This document shows, one piece after another, positions 47,601 through 57,625 of a stretch of 64,000 nt of DNA; positions within the stretch are counted from its first letter, which is position 1; each line of letters starts with the position of its first letter. The position numbers and the translations under genes were made by a program. The stretch spans positions 52,595 through 116,594 of the forward strand of contig NZ_JABXKK010000040.1 of NCBI RefSeq assembly GCF_017115045.1, given 5' to 3'. The DNA is from Nostoc sp. NMS8 (lineage in GTDB: Bacteria; Cyanobacteriota; Cyanobacteriia; Cyanobacteriales; Nostocaceae). The notes beneath the pieces were generated by a model. That model was not told the DNA's origin. It searched no databases and saw only the letters and a list, made by a program, of their open reading frames with translations.

Positions 47601-50600
47601 AACGAATAGTTGCCTATATAGTCCCTCAAAAAGAGCAAACACTGACAATCCCTGAACTACGTAGCTTTTTAGAGGCAAAGTTGCCAAGTTACATGATACC
47701 AGCAGCTTTTGTCACATTGGGGGCATTACCACTAACACCTAATGGTAAAATTGACCGCAAAGCATTACCGATTCCTGACACTGAGCGACCTGAATTAGAC
47801 AACACTTTTGTTGCACCTTGCACTCCAAATGAGAAAATACTAGCTGAAATTTGGGCTAAAGCTCTTGGTATCAAACAGGTGGGTATCCACGATAACTTCT
47901 TTTCCTTAGGGGGAGATTCCATCCGTAGCATCCAAGTTCAATCCCTAGCACGAGAAAAAGGTTTGAGTTTCTCAATCCAGCATATCTTCCAACATCAAAC
48001 TATTTCTCAGTTGGCAAAGGTGCTAAAAACGACGGAATTGGATTTTATAAAATCAGAAAAAAGTCAACCATTCAGTCTCATATCTCAAGAAGACAAACAG
48101 AAATTACCTGATGATATAGAGGATGCATATCCACTTTCTATGCTCCAGATGGGAATGGTTTTCCATAGCGAGTATAGTCCTGAGCGAACAACATATCACG
48201 ATATTTTTAGCTACCATTTACAAGCTACTCTCGACATTCAGATTTTGCAGGCAGCTATACAGCTTTTAGTAAAAAATCATGCTGTACTGCGTACTTCGTT
48301 CCAGCTAACCGACTTTAGCGAGCCATTGCAACTGGTTCATCGAAACATTGATGTTCCATTGGAGGTAGAGGATTGGCGTCATCTCTCAACTTCCGAATTA
48401 GAGTATGCTCTAAATGACTGGTTAGAAGAGGAAAAAAGACAACATTTTGATTGGAGTATACCTCCCTTACTCCGCTTTTTTGTTCATCGCTGCAACGAGG
48501 AGACATTTTATTTAGTTGTGAGCTTCCACCACGCAATTCTGGATGGGTGGAGTGTGGCTTCAATGTTAACTGAGTTGTTTGGGCATTATTTCTCTCTCTT
48601 GGGTGAAAAAGTTGATTTTCTCAACCCACTACCCTCAAGCCTATTTCGGGACTTTATTGCTTTAGAACGAGAGACGATCGCCACTGAGGAATCTCAGCGT
48701 TACTGGATGCAAAAATTGCATGACAGTACTATAAATATGTTGCCTCGTTGGCATTCTCCAGAGGCTATCAGGCAAGTTAATGAGCAAGAAGTGCCAATAT
48801 CTGCTGAGATTTCTGAAGGATTGCAACAGTTAGCCAAGTCTACAAAAATACCTCTTAAAAGTGTTCTGCTGGCAGCACATTTGCGAGTTTTAAGTCTGTT
48901 GTGTGGACAGTCAGACGTACTTACGGGTGTAGTTACCAATGGACGCCTAGAACATCAGGATGGAGAACGAGTCCTTGGTTTGTTCCTCAATACCGTGCCA
49001 TTTCGTCTCAAACTATCTGGAGGCACTTGGATAGACTTGGTGCAGGATGTGTTTAAGGTAGAGCAGGAATGGCTGCCACATCGTCGATATCCATTGGCGG
49101 CAATACAGAAGAGTTTGGGGGGTCTACCTCTGTTCGAGACTGCATTTAACTTTACACATTTTCATGTTTACCAAACAGCATTAGCAGGTAAAAATGTGCA
49201 GTCTCTAGGTGGAAAGTTTTATGAAGAAACCAACTTCCCTCTAATGATTGACTTCAACCAAAATCCCAGATCATTGCTAGTAACACTCTCGCTTAAGTAC
49301 GATACTTCGGAATTTGACCTAGAACAAATCAAAAGTATTAGTGGGTTTTATGCTAGAACTCTCAAAGCAATAGTTAGCAACCCTCAAAAACGCTACGAAT
49401 TGCACGAACTTCTTTCTACACAAGAACGATATCAATTACTAACAGAGTGGAATAATACCCAGACATCCTATCCAACCGACCAGTGCATCCATAAATTATT
49501 TGAAGCACAAGTAGAATGCACACCGAATGCAGTAGCAGTGGTGTTTGAAAATGAGCAGTTAACTTACCGCGAGCTAAACGCGAAAGCTAACCAATTGGCG
49601 CATTATTTGCGTTCAACAAAGCTGTTGCATAGCGATTCACTAGGAGGAAAATCAGAAGTATTAGTGGGGATTTGTGTAGAGCGATCGCTCTACATGATAA
49701 TCGGACTATTAGGCATCCTTAAAGCAGGTGGCGCATACATCCCCCTAGACCCCAGCTATCCCCAAGAACGCCTAGCTTACATGCTAGAAGACTCACAACC
49801 AACAGTCTTATTAACACAACAGCAGCTATTAGAAGTTCTACCAACCCACAAAGCTAAAGTTGTTTGCTTAGACAACAACTGGGAACTTATCGCCCAACAC
49901 AGCAAACAAAACCCTAATTGCCATCTCAGTAGTGATAACCTAGCTTACGTCATCTACACTTCAGGTTCTACAGGTAAACCCAAGGGGGCGATGAATACCC
50001 ACGCAGGAATTTGCAATCGCTTACTGTGGATGCAGGATACTTACCAACTAACAGCAACAGATAGAGTTTTGCAGAAAACTCCATTCAGCTTCGATGTCTC
50101 AGTTTGGGAATTCTTTTGGCCACTAATAACTGGTGCGCGGTTAGTAATAGCACAACCAGAAGGACATCGCGATCCAAATTACCTAGTGAATGTCATTACA
50201 CAGCAGCAAATAACCACAATTCATTTTGTGCCTTCGATGCTGCAAGCGTTTCTCGAAGCAGAAAATTTGGAAAGTTGTCAATCTCTTGTACGGGTGATAG
50301 TCAGTGGCGAGGCATTGACAACCCAATTACAAGAACGCTTCTTCAATCGACTCAATGCCCAACTGCACAATCTCTACGGGCCAACGGAAGCTGCTGTAGA
50401 TGTCACTTTTTGGCAGTGTAAAAATAGTTTTACGAACCAAAAGACAGTTCCTATCGGTCATCCCATTGCCAATACCCAAATTTATCTGCTAGATCGACAC
50501 CTCAATCCTGTGCCTCTAGGTATCACAGGCGAATTATATATCGGTGGTGTGGGTGTGGGTCGGGGCTATTTAAATCGCCCAGAACTGACCGCAGAGAAAT

Positions 50601-51508
50601 TTATCCCCAATCCCTTTTTAAGAGGCAGGGGGCAGGGGGCAAGGGGCAGGGGGCAGGGGGCAGGGGAGCAGAGGGAGAAAAAGCAAACAGATAGCTCTCT
50701 CCTTTCCCCAATCCCCAATCCCCAATCCCCAGTCCCCAGTCCCCAATCCCCAATCCCCAATCCCCAATCCCCAAATTCCGAACGCTTGTATAAAACTGGT
50801 GACTTAGCGCGTTATCTGCCCAATGGAGAAATTGAATACATTGGTCGAATTGACTACCAAGTGAAAATTCGCGGCTTCCGCATTGAACTTGGAGAAATTG
50901 AAGCAATTATTAGCCAACACTTGGCAGTGCGCGAAACTGTAGTTGTGGTAGCATCTCAAAGAATAGTCGCTTATGTAGTCCCCAAAGCCAAGCAAATACT
51001 CGTAATTTCTGAATTGCGAAGCTTCCTAGAAGCAAAGCTACCAAGCTACATGATGCCAGCAGCTTTTGTATTGTTAGAGGCACTGCCCCTCACACCGAAT
51101 GGTAAAGTCGATCGCAAAGCATTAATAGCACCTGAGACAGCGCGGCCAGAATTGGAGGCAATTTATCAGCCACCTCAAACTGAAGTAGAACAAACTATTG
51201 CTGAGATTTGGCAAAAAGTACTGCAAGTTGAAGATGTAGGAATTTATGATAACTTCTTTGAGCTTGGTGGTGATTCATTACTCTTGCTTCAGGTTAATAG
51301 CAAATTACGGAAAGTTTTTCAGAGAGATTTATCTGTCCTCGACTTATTTAGATATCCAACTATCAATTCTTTAGCAAGTTATCTGAATGAATTTAAAAAT
51401 CAACAGAAATATTCTGATTTAACAGATATTGCTATTGAAAAAATTACAGATGGAAAAACTCAACAAAGAAAGCGTTTACAAAAACTTAAATCTATTAAAA
51501 ATATTTAA
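44663..51508 (+). CDS. NRPS: docking-C-A(Thr)-PCP-C-A(Ser)-PCP
   Basis: This is a 2,281-residue bimodular synthetase. Residues 1-55 form a TubC-type docking domain. C1 is intact (HHIVSDG, His207). A1 (about 532-1035) reads DFWNIGMVHK, the threonine code. PCP1 has GGDSI (Ser1086). C2 (HHAILDG, His1289) differs in type from C1 and begins [16 protein letters not shown]2 (about 1607-2155) reads DVWHISLVDK, a serine code. PCP2 Ser2205. The C-terminal tail is basic, as in the other NRPS proteins that hand over to a KS. A2 carries two insertions: 24 nt at 49616 and a 162-nt tandem-repeat block at 50618 that adds 54 residues before the YKTGDLAR motif. Both keep the frame. Ser and Thr are potential glycosylation or macrolactone sites. 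Confidence 0.95.
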   Translation: MKTINQFLSYLSSLEIKLRVDGDRLYCNAPQGILTSELSTQIRERKIEILKYIHDSIASTSTIELIQPVSRDVDLPLSFGQQRLWFLNQLEPNSATYNLPYAVRLTGTLNVQALEQSLNEIVQRHEILRTTFMLVNGEPIQVITPTLSLKLSVVDLQEYPIKKQEAEVLRLAVQESQLLFNLAQGPLLRTTLLHLSEQQHVLLFTMHHIVSDGWSMGLLVKEVTSLYEAFCQEKPSPLAKLPIQYADFAVWQRQWLQGEVLQSQISYWRKQLEDAPRVLDLPTDYPRSAIQSFRGATYSFELSQELSVALNKLSQQQRCTLFMTLLAAFQTLLWRYTSNEDIVVGSPIANRNRDEIEGLIGFFVNTLVLRTNLAGNPTFEELLVRVREMTLGAYTHENLPFELLVEELQPERNLSHTPLFQVMFVLQNAPISAFELPGLTLSSLTVQNSNANFDLTLDITETAEKIFSNFNYNSNLFKESTIKRMAGYFQTLLKEIIANPKLRLAELSLITEHEKRQLLLEWNNTKVEYPQHQCIHELFETQVEHTPDAIAVVFEDQQLTYREVNTRANQLAHYLQQLGVKPEVLVGICVERSLSMVIGLLAILKAGGAYVPLDPYYPSERLAFILQDAQISVLLTQQHLIENLPQHQTRIVCLDRDWESIAQQNSQNLINECTSDNLAYIIYTSGSTGQPKGVLVNHSNVIRLFAATQSWYNFNQHDVWTLFHSIAFDFSVWELWGALLYGGKLVVVPYWLSRSPEDFYKLLLTQQVTVLNQTPSAFCQLIQAEESFANINKLSLRTVIFGGEALQLESLRPWFERHGDQFPQLVNMYGITETTVHVTYRPLAIADLEVASGSVIGRPIPDLQVYLLDKYQQPVPIGIPGEMYIGGAGVVRGYLNRPELTPEKFIPNPFSNKANARLYKSGDLGRYLPNGDIEYFGRIDHQVKVRGFRIELGEIEAIISQYPAIRETVVVVSEQSVDSQRIVAYIVPQKEQTLTIPELRSFLEAKLPSYMIPAAFVTLGALPLTPNGKIDRKALPIPDTERPELDNTFVAPCTPNEKILAEIWAKALGIKQVGIHDNFFSLGGDSIRSIQVQSLAREKGLSFSIQHIFQHQTISQLAKVLKTTELDFIKSEKSQPFSLISQEDKQKLPDDIEDAYPLSMLQMGMVFHSEYSPERTTYHDIFSYHLQATLDIQILQAAIQLLVKNHAVLRTSFQLTDFSEPLQLVHRNIDVPLEVEDWRHLSTSELEYALNDWLEEEKRQHFDWSIPPLLRFFVHRCNEETFYLVVSFHHAILDGWSVASMLTELFGHYFSLLGEKVDFLNPLPSSLFRDFIALERETIATEESQRYWMQKLHDSTINMLPRWHSPEAIRQVNEQEVPISAEISEGLQQLAKSTKIPLKSVLLAAHLRVLSLLCGQSDVLTGVVTNGRLEHQDGERVLGLFLNTVPFRLKLSGGTWIDLVQDVFKVEQEWLPHRRYPLAAIQKSLGGLPLFETAFNFTHFHVYQTALAGKNVQSLGGKFYEETNFPLMIDFNQNPRSLLVTLSLKYDTSEFDLEQIKSISGFYARTLKAIVSNPQKRYELHELLSTQERYQLLTEWNNTQTSYPTDQCIHKLFEAQVECTPNAVAVVFENEQLTYRELNAKANQLAHYLRSTKLLHSDSLGGKSEVLVGICVERSLYMIIGLLGILKAGGAYIPLDPSYPQERLAYMLEDSQPTVLLTQQQLLEVLPTHKAKVVCLDNNWELIAQHSKQNPNCHLSSDNLAYVIYTSGSTGKPKGAMNTHAGICNRLLWMQDTYQLTATDRVLQKTPFSFDVSVWEFFWPLITGARLVIAQPEGHRDPNYLVNVITQQQITTIHFVPSMLQAFLEAENLESCQSLVRVIVSGEALTTQLQERFFNRLNAQLHNLYGPTEAAVDVTFWQCKNSFTNQKTVPIGHPIANTQIYLLDRHLNPVPLGITGELYIGGVGVGRGYLNRPELTAEKFIPNPFLRGRGQGARGRGQGAGEQREKKQTDSSLLSPIPNPQSPVPSPQSPIPNPQSPNSERLYKTGDLARYLPNGEIEYIGRIDYQVKIRGFRIELGEIEAIISQHLAVRETVVVVASQRIVAYVVPKAKQILVISELRSFLEAKLPSYMMPAAFVLLEALPLTPNGKVDRKALIAPETARPELEAIYQPPQTEVEQTIAEIWQKVLQVEDVGIYDNFFELGGDSLLLLQVNSKLRKVFQRDLSVLDLFRYPTINSLASYLNEFKNQQKYSDLTDIAIEKITDGKTQQRKRLQKLKSIKNI
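49616..49639 (+). repeat. 24-nt in-frame insertion in A2 of the Thr/Ser synthetase
   Basis: Eight codons (TKLLHSDS) interrupt the segment that reads LRSLGVKSE in the paralogous A domain at 30185. The insertion is bounded by TCA on both sides, suggesting a short duplication. It has the same length as the insertion at 34931 and also follows GCGTTC. Confidence 0.6.
50618..50779 (+). repeat. 162-nt in-frame tandem-repeat insertion in an A domain
   Basis: A GGCAGGGG-type purine block (about 50621-50680) followed by CCCCAATC heptads (about 50704-50773) encodes 54 extra residues, first Arg/Gly/Gln-rich and then Ser/Pro/Asn/Gln-rich. It sits between the FIPNPF motif and YKTGDLAR, a loop of variable length in A domains. 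The length is an exact multiple of three with no stop codon. Confidence 0.88.
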
Positions 51509-51523
51509 ATATTCTTCAAAATT

Positions 51524-54500
51524 ATGAGTATTCACACAGCAAATTATCTCAATGGTTCAGAAATAGCAATTATCGGCTTATCAGGGCGTTTTCCTGGAGC
51601 AAAAGATATTGATGAATTCTGGCATAATCTCCAAAATGGCATAGAATCAATTTCTTCTTTTACTGATGAAGAATTATTATCAGCAGGTATAAGCTCATCT
51701 ATATTAAATGACCCCAACTATGTAAAAGCACAGGGTATATTAGAAGACGCAGAATTATTTGATGCAGAGTTTTTTGGCTTTAATCCCAGAGAAGCAGAAA
51801 TTACCGATCCACAACACCGAATTTTTCTAGAGTGTGCTTGGTCGGCTTTAGAAAATGCTGGATACGATTCACAAAATTATCAAGGTGCGATTGGTGTTTA
51901 TGCCGGCTCCGGTCTAAACAGCTACTTACTTAATATTTATCTAAATCAAAATATCATCAACTCTATCGATCCTCCGCAACTCCTGATTGCTGGTAACAAA
52001 GATTTTTTAACTACTCGCGTTTCTTACAAACTCAACTTAGAGGGGCCAAGCTACGCGGTGCAAACTGCTTGCTCAACTTCATTAGTTGCTGTCCACTTAG
52101 CGATTATGAGCTTACTCAATGGTGAATGTGATATTGCTTTAGCTGGTGGTGTTGCGATAAGTGCGTCAAGAAAAGATGGATACATGTACACAGAAGGGGG
52201 AATATTGTCTCCTGATGGACATTGCCGGGCATTTGACGCTGATGCTAAGGGTTCTGTGAGCGGTGAGGGTGTAGGTATTGTAGTGTTGAAGCGATTAGAA
52301 GATGCTTTGAGCGATCGCGACACTATTCATGCCATCATCAAAGGATCGGCTATCAATAATGATGGTTCATTCAAAGTCAGCTACACAGCACCCCGCATCG
52401 ATACCCAAGCAAAAGTAATTAGAACAGCCCAAATAGTCGCCGAAGTAGAAGCAGAAACTATCACCTATGTTGAAGCCCACGGTACAGGAACAGCTTTAGG
52501 AGATCCTATTGAAATTGCTGCCTTAACACAAGCTTTTCGCTCTAGTACCGAGAAGAAAGGATTCTGCGCCATTGGTTCGGTGAAAACCAATGTTGGGCAT
52601 TTAGACACGGCGGCTGGTGTGACGGGATTAATCAAAACTGTATTGGCACTCAAGCATAAACAGATACCCCCAAGCCTACACTTCACTTCGCCTAATCCCG
52701 AAATTGACTTTGCCAATAGTCCTTTCTACGTCAATACCACACTTTCTGAATGGGAAACAAATGGCACTCCCCGACGTGCAGGAGTTAGTTCTTTTGGCTT
52801 AGGGGGAACCAATGTACATTTAATTCTCGAAGAAGCTCTGGCTGTGGAGGAGCAGGAAAGCAGGGGTGCAGAGGAGCAGGGGAGAAAATATCATTTGTTA
52901 GTTCTTTCTACAAAAACGGCATCGGCACTAGAAACTGCTACAACAAATCTTGCTAATTACCTACAAAAGTGTCCCGATTTAAATCTTGCCGATGTGGCTT
53001 ATACATTGCAGGTTGGGCGCAGAAATTTCGATTATCGGCGTGCAGTTGTCTGCCAAGATATTCAAGATGCTGTCAACGCACTTCAAGAACCAAAGCGAGT
53101 TTTTAGCAATACTCAGAAAACTCAGGAACGCCCTGTTGCCTTCATGTTTTCTGGACTGGGAACTCACTACGTTGATATGGCTCTTGAACTTTACCAAACT
53201 GAGCCAACATTTTGCACCTCAGTTGACCAATGCTGTGAACTCCTTAAACCCCTCCTTAATCTTGATTTGCGAGATGTTTTGTATCCCAGTAGAAACAGTG
53301 ATAATGGAAGTAAGCAAAAACAAAATACTCTCTCTGCTGGGCTAGATTTGCGAAAAATGTTAGGCCGGGGAACGGAACAAGTAGATGTCGCAACTCAAAA
53401 GCTAAATCAAACCTTTCTCACCCAACCAGCTATCTTTGTTATTGAATACGCTTTAGCTCAGTTATGGATATCGTGGGGAATTCGTCCGGCGGCAATGATT
53501 GGCTACAGCATCGGTGAATATGTAGCGGCAACTCTCGCCGAGGTTTTATCTCTGGAAGACGCTTTAATCCTGGTAGCGAAAAGAGCGCAAATGATTCAAG
53601 AGTTGCCAAATGGGGCAATGTTGGCAGTTGGGCTTTCAGAGGAGGAAATAAAACCTCTGTTGAACGATCGCATCTCCATGTCTGCAATCAACGGCTCATC
53701 GTTGTGTGTGATTGCGGGTTTCCCGGATGCTATCGAAGAATTGGAAAGAAAATTGAGTGAACGGGGTTTAGTTGGGAAGCGGTTGCAGACTTCCCATGCT
53801 TTTCATTCTGTCATGATGGAAGCGATCGCACCGACTTTTCACAATTTAGTCAAAACCTTTAGTCTCAAACCCCCGAAAATCCCCTATTTATCAAACGTTA
53901 CAGGTACTTGGATTACAGCAGACCAAGCAACAGATCCCAGTTATTGGGTGCAGCACCTCTGTCAAGCAGTACGCTTTGCTTCGGGAGTACAAGAGTTGTG
54001 GAAAAAAGATCGTCCAATTTTATTAGAGGTTGGCCCCGGTCAAGCATTGATCAGTTTCGCATCGCAATGTCTAGAAAGTGACGATAGAGCCAAATCAGTG
54101 ATGCTCCCTTCCCTGCGGCATTCCTACGAGCAACAGTCAGATGTTGCATTTTTAATGACTACATTGGGTCGCTTATGGCTAGCAGGGGTAAAAGTAGATT
54201 GGTATGGTTTTTATGTTCACGAACAACGCGGTCGCATTCCCTTACCGACCTATCCTTTTGAAGGCCAACGTTACTGGATTGATGCCAATCCTGAAGCGAA
54301 TTTAGCACAGCGCAAAGATTGGCAAGCATTAGACAAAAAACCAAATATTGCTGACTGGTTTTACATTCCTTCCTGGAAACGCTCTTCTCATATAGCAGCA
54401 AAATCAACACAAAAATTATACTATTTGGTGTTTATTGATACTTTAGGCATAGGTTCAGAAGTTGCTAAACAGTTGGAATTACAAGGGCATGATGTAATTA

Positions 54501-57500
54501 CTGTGAGAGTTGGAGAGCAGTTTAGCAAGTTAGGCGATCGCTCTTACACAATTAATCCCCAAGCAAGTCGTGATTATGATACCTTGCTGAAGGAACTTGC
54601 GATCGCACAGCGTACCGGATGGCATTTCGCTCATTTTTGGAGTCTGAACCCTAACACACAGGCAGAATCACCCCATCAGTTTTTTGAAGAATGTCAAAAT
54701 AATGGTTTTTATAGTCTACTTTTTCTGGCGCAGGCATTGGGAAAACAAGAAGTTACCGACGATTTGCAAATTCTGGTAACAACCAACAATGTGCAAGAGG
54801 TGAATGGCGATGAAAAGTTATGCCCAGAAAAAGCAACTGTCATGGGAATCTGTAAAGTAATTCCCCAAGAATATCCCAACATCACCTGTCGTCATATTGA
54901 TATAGTCATTCCTGAATCAGGAACACCCCAAGAAAATCAACTCCTAGACCAACTTGTAACAGAACTCACTCAAACCGCATCCGATAACATAGTTGCTTAC
55001 CGTGGCAAACATCGTTGGGTGCAAACTTTTGAACCAATACAACTTGAAGAACCAGATCGAGAAAAAATTTCGATCAGAGAGGGGGGAGTCTACTTAATCG
55101 CTGGTGGTTTGGGGGATGTTGGCTTAGTACTAGCAGAATATATCGCCCAGACAGCGCATACCAAACTAATTCTCACAGGGCGTTTAGGTTTGCCCGCAAA
55201 ACCAGAGTGGTCGCAATGGCTATCAACTCATGATGAAAACGACGATATCAGTCGCAAAATCCAGAAAGTGCAAGCATTAGAAGCATTGGGTGCGGAGGTT
55301 TTAATTTGCCGCGCTGATGTTGCGAATCTCGAACAAATGCAAGCAGTAATGACTCAAGCCTCAAACCGCTTTGGTGAAATTCATGGTGTCATTCATGCTG
55401 CAAATGTGAGAGTATACAACACTGTTCAACAGATAAGTAAAACTGAGTGTGAAACTCAATTACGCTCAACAGGCTATGGATTATTTGTATTAGAAAATAT
55501 CTTACAGGGAAAACAACTTGATTTCTGCGTAGTCATATCGTCATTAGCATCTGTTTTGGGGGTACTAGGCATGGCTGCCTATCCAGCAGCGCACATATTC
55601 ACAGATGCTTTTGTACACAAACACAATCAAACAAGTCTTGTTCCTTGGTTGAGCATTAATTATAGCGACTGGATTACTCAAGAATTTTCTGAATCGGCGA
55701 CGATGCCCAAAGGAGCAGATTCGACGATGACGCGGCAAGAAGGTCTAGAGGTTTTTAAACGTGCTTTATCTACAAGTAAGTTTACTCAAATAGTCACATC
55801 AACGGTAGATTTGCCAGCTAGCATCAAGAAATGGATTGAACTAGAATTTCGGCAAAATTCTCAACTTGCACCAAAAACCAGTTCTGCTTCATCTTATTTA
55901 AGACCTAATTTAGATAGTGACTATGTTGCTCCTGAAAGTGAAGTACAGCAAACTATTGCTAATATTTGGCAAGAACTCCTTGGTTTTAAACAAATAGGTA
56001 TTCACGATAGCTTTTTTGAGTTGGGTGGGGATTCTGTGCTTGGTATTCAAGTCAGCGCCAGAGCCGCTAAAGCAGGTTTTCGGCTCACTCCTCAGCAATT
56101 ATTTGAACATCAGACAATCGCCAAACTAGCAGAGGTGGTAAGCACAACCCAAATTGTCCAGGCTGAACAAGGTTTAGTAACTGGTCTAGTACCCCTAACA
56201 CCTGCTCAACATCAGTTTTTTGAATTGAATCAACCAGAACCCCATTACTGGAACCAAGCAATTTTGTTAGAGGTACTTCAATCTCTGAATCTGGCTTGGT
56301 TAGAGCAAACATTGCAGCAATTATTAATACACCACGATGCCCTGCGCCTCCGGTTCACACACTCTGAATCTGGCTGGCAGCAGGTCAACACTAGCCCTCA
56401 AGAAGTAGTGCCGTTTACACGGATTGATTTGTCGGCATTGTCATCCAAAGCTCAAAAATCTGCTATGGAGATAGCTGCTGCCGAAATCCAAGCTAGTTTG
56501 AACCTTTCAGAAGGGCCAATTGTGCGGTTTGTCCTTTTTGAACTGGGTACTAATAAGTTAAGCCGCTTACTAATTGTCAGCCACCACTTGACAGTAGATC
56601 CCGGCTCTTGGCGAATCTTATTAGAGGATCTCCAGACTGCTTATCAGCAAATCAGTCAGGGTCAGGTAATTAATCTGCCACAAAAGACAACCTCTTTTAA
56701 ACAGTGGTCTATTCGGTTACAGAAGTATGCTCACTCAGAACAGTTGCAGAAAGAGCAAAAACATTGGTTGAGTCAACGTCTTAAGCAGGTTTCTCGTTTA
56801 CCCATAGATTACCTTAACGGTGTCAACACCGTAGCATCAGAAGATCAAATTGTATCAGTAACTCTCAGCGAAAAAGAGACTCAATTATTGCTTCAGGAGG
56901 TTCCAAAAGTTTATCGAACTAATACACAAGAGGTTCTGCTGACTGCCCTTGTACAGGCTTTTAGAGAATGGACAAGCGTAAACTTGTTACTGATTAATCT
57001 CGACGAAAATGGGCGCGAGGTAAGTACAGGCAGTATCAATGATGTCGATATATCAAGGACAGTAGGTTGGATCACTACTACTTATCCTGTGCTTTTAGAT
57101 TTGGAAAAAGCAGACAATCCTGGCGATGCTTTGAAAGTCGTTAAAGAACAAATTCGTCATGTTTCTAACAAGGGCATTGACTATGGAGTGTTACGCTACC
57201 TGAGTCAGGATACGGTATTAACTGAGAAAATTCGCTCCCTTCCGCAAGCAGAGGTAATGTTTCTCTACGTTGGTCAAATTAGTAAAAGTTTGCCTCAGAA
57301 TTCTTTGTTTAAGTGGACGGAAGAATCACCAGGGCCAACACTCAGTCCCCAAGCAACTCGGCCTTATCTATTACAAATAACTGTATCGGTTACTGGAGGT
57401 CAATTGCAACTGGATTTGAACTACAGCAAGAATATCCATAAACGTCAAACAATAGAAAAATTATCTAACAATTTTGCCAAAAAACTCAAATCTCTCATTA

Positions 57501-57625
57501 CCCACTGTCAGTCTCCCGAAGCAGGCGATTATACTCCTTCTGATTTTTCGGCAGCAAATATCAATCAAGAAAATTTAAGCCAGTTACTAGCTCAGATTGG
57601 TCAATTAGACAGGAGTAATTTCTGA
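51524..57625 (+). CDS. Chimeric PKS module: KS-AT-KR(degenerate)-PCP-E(degenerate)
   Basis: This 2,033-residue protein adds a ketide after serine. The KS is intact (TACSTS Cys183, EAHGTG, TNVGH). The AT has GYSIGE (Ser662; Tyr replaces the usual His) and the malonyl-type HAFH (His758, His761). The KR looks inactive: its cofactor motif reads AGGLGDVG, the expected catalytic Lys position is Thr, and the YxxxN asparagine is His; the beta-keto group may therefore persist. The carrier (GGDSVLGIQ, Ser1504) is PCP-like and is followed by an epimerase-type domain (about 1550-2006) with HHLTVDP for HHLAVDG (from His1687), DENGRE for EGHGRE and LYVGQ for NYLGQ. With no amino acid on this carrier an E domain has no substrate. 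It ends in TPSDF, a COM donor for the next gene, whose ATG overlaps this stop by one base. Confidence 0.93.
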   Translation: MSIHTANYLNGSEIAIIGLSGRFPGAKDIDEFWHNLQNGIESISSFTDEELLSAGISSSILNDPNYVKAQGILEDAELFDAEFFGFNPREAEITDPQHRIFLECAWSALENAGYDSQNYQGAIGVYAGSGLNSYLLNIYLNQNIINSIDPPQLLIAGNKDFLTTRVSYKLNLEGPSYAVQTACSTSLVAVHLAIMSLLNGECDIALAGGVAISASRKDGYMYTEGGILSPDGHCRAFDADAKGSVSGEGVGIVVLKRLEDALSDRDTIHAIIKGSAINNDGSFKVSYTAPRIDTQAKVIRTAQIVAEVEAETITYVEAHGTGTALGDPIEIAALTQAFRSSTEKKGFCAIGSVKTNVGHLDTAAGVTGLIKTVLALKHKQIPPSLHFTSPNPEIDFANSPFYVNTTLSEWETNGTPRRAGVSSFGLGGTNVHLILEEALAVEEQESRGAEEQGRKYHLLVLSTKTASALETATTNLANYLQKCPDLNLADVAYTLQVGRRNFDYRRAVVCQDIQDAVNALQEPKRVFSNTQKTQERPVAFMFSGLGTHYVDMALELYQTEPTFCTSVDQCCELLKPLLNLDLRDVLYPSRNSDNGSKQKQNTLSAGLDLRKMLGRGTEQVDVATQKLNQTFLTQPAIFVIEYALAQLWISWGIRPAAMIGYSIGEYVAATLAEVLSLEDALILVAKRAQMIQELPNGAMLAVGLSEEEIKPLLNDRISMSAINGSSLCVIAGFPDAIEELERKLSERGLVGKRLQTSHAFHSVMMEAIAPTFHNLVKTFSLKPPKIPYLSNVTGTWITADQATDPSYWVQHLCQAVRFASGVQELWKKDRPILLEVGPGQALISFASQCLESDDRAKSVMLPSLRHSYEQQSDVAFLMTTLGRLWLAGVKVDWYGFYVHEQRGRIPLPTYPFEGQRYWIDANPEANLAQRKDWQALDKKPNIADWFYIPSWKRSSHIAAKSTQKLYYLVFIDTLGIGSEVAKQLELQGHDVITVRVGEQFSKLGDRSYTINPQASRDYDTLLKELAIAQRTGWHFAHFWSLNPNTQAESPHQFFEECQNNGFYSLLFLAQALGKQEVTDDLQILVTTNNVQEVNGDEKLCPEKATVMGICKVIPQEYPNITCRHIDIVIPESGTPQENQLLDQLVTELTQTASDNIVAYRGKHRWVQTFEPIQLEEPDREKISIREGGVYLIAGGLGDVGLVLAEYIAQTAHTKLILTGRLGLPAKPEWSQWLSTHDENDDISRKIQKVQALEALGAEVLICRADVANLEQMQAVMTQASNRFGEIHGVIHAANVRVYNTVQQISKTECETQLRSTGYGLFVLENILQGKQLDFCVVISSLASVLGVLGMAAYPAAHIFTDAFVHKHNQTSLVPWLSINYSDWITQEFSESATMPKGADSTMTRQEGLEVFKRALSTSKFTQIVTSTVDLPASIKKWIELEFRQNSQLAPKTSSASSYLRPNLDSDYVAPESEVQQTIANIWQELLGFKQIGIHDSFFELGGDSVLGIQVSARAAKAGFRLTPQQLFEHQTIAKLAEVVSTTQIVQAEQGLVTGLVPLTPAQHQFFELNQPEPHYWNQAILLEVLQSLNLAWLEQTLQQLLIHHDALRLRFTHSESGWQQVNTSPQEVVPFTRIDLSALSSKAQKSAMEIAAAEIQASLNLSEGPIVRFVLFELGTNKLSRLLIVSHHLTVDPGSWRILLEDLQTAYQQISQGQVINLPQKTTSFKQWSIRLQKYAHSEQLQKEQKHWLSQRLKQVSRLPIDYLNGVNTVASEDQIVSVTLSEKETQLLLQEVPKVYRTNTQEVLLTALVQAFREWTSVNLLLINLDENGREVSTGSINDVDISRTVGWITTTYPVLLDLEKADNPGDALKVVKEQIRHVSNKGIDYGVLRYLSQDTVLTEKIRSLPQAEVMFLYVGQISKSLPQNSLFKWTEESPGPTLSPQATRPYLLQITVSVTGGQLQLDLNYSKNIHKRQTIEKLSNNFAKKLKSLITHCQSPEAGDYTPSDFSAANINQENLSQLLAQIGQLDRSNF
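52845..52887 (+). repeat. In-frame G-rich tandem repeat in the KS-AT linker
   Basis: Degenerate GAGGAGCAGGGG units encode an acidic stretch (VEEQESRGAEEQGRK) immediately after the KS, where the paralogous PKS at 18242 has a short Ser-rich linker. Similar units occur at 50660-50690. Confidence 0.65.

Noticed and set aside
50618..50779. Possible CRISPR-like repeat array
   Set aside because: The units are 7-10 nt, contiguous and without unique spacers, and the block is translated in frame within an A domain. It is a short tandem repeat.
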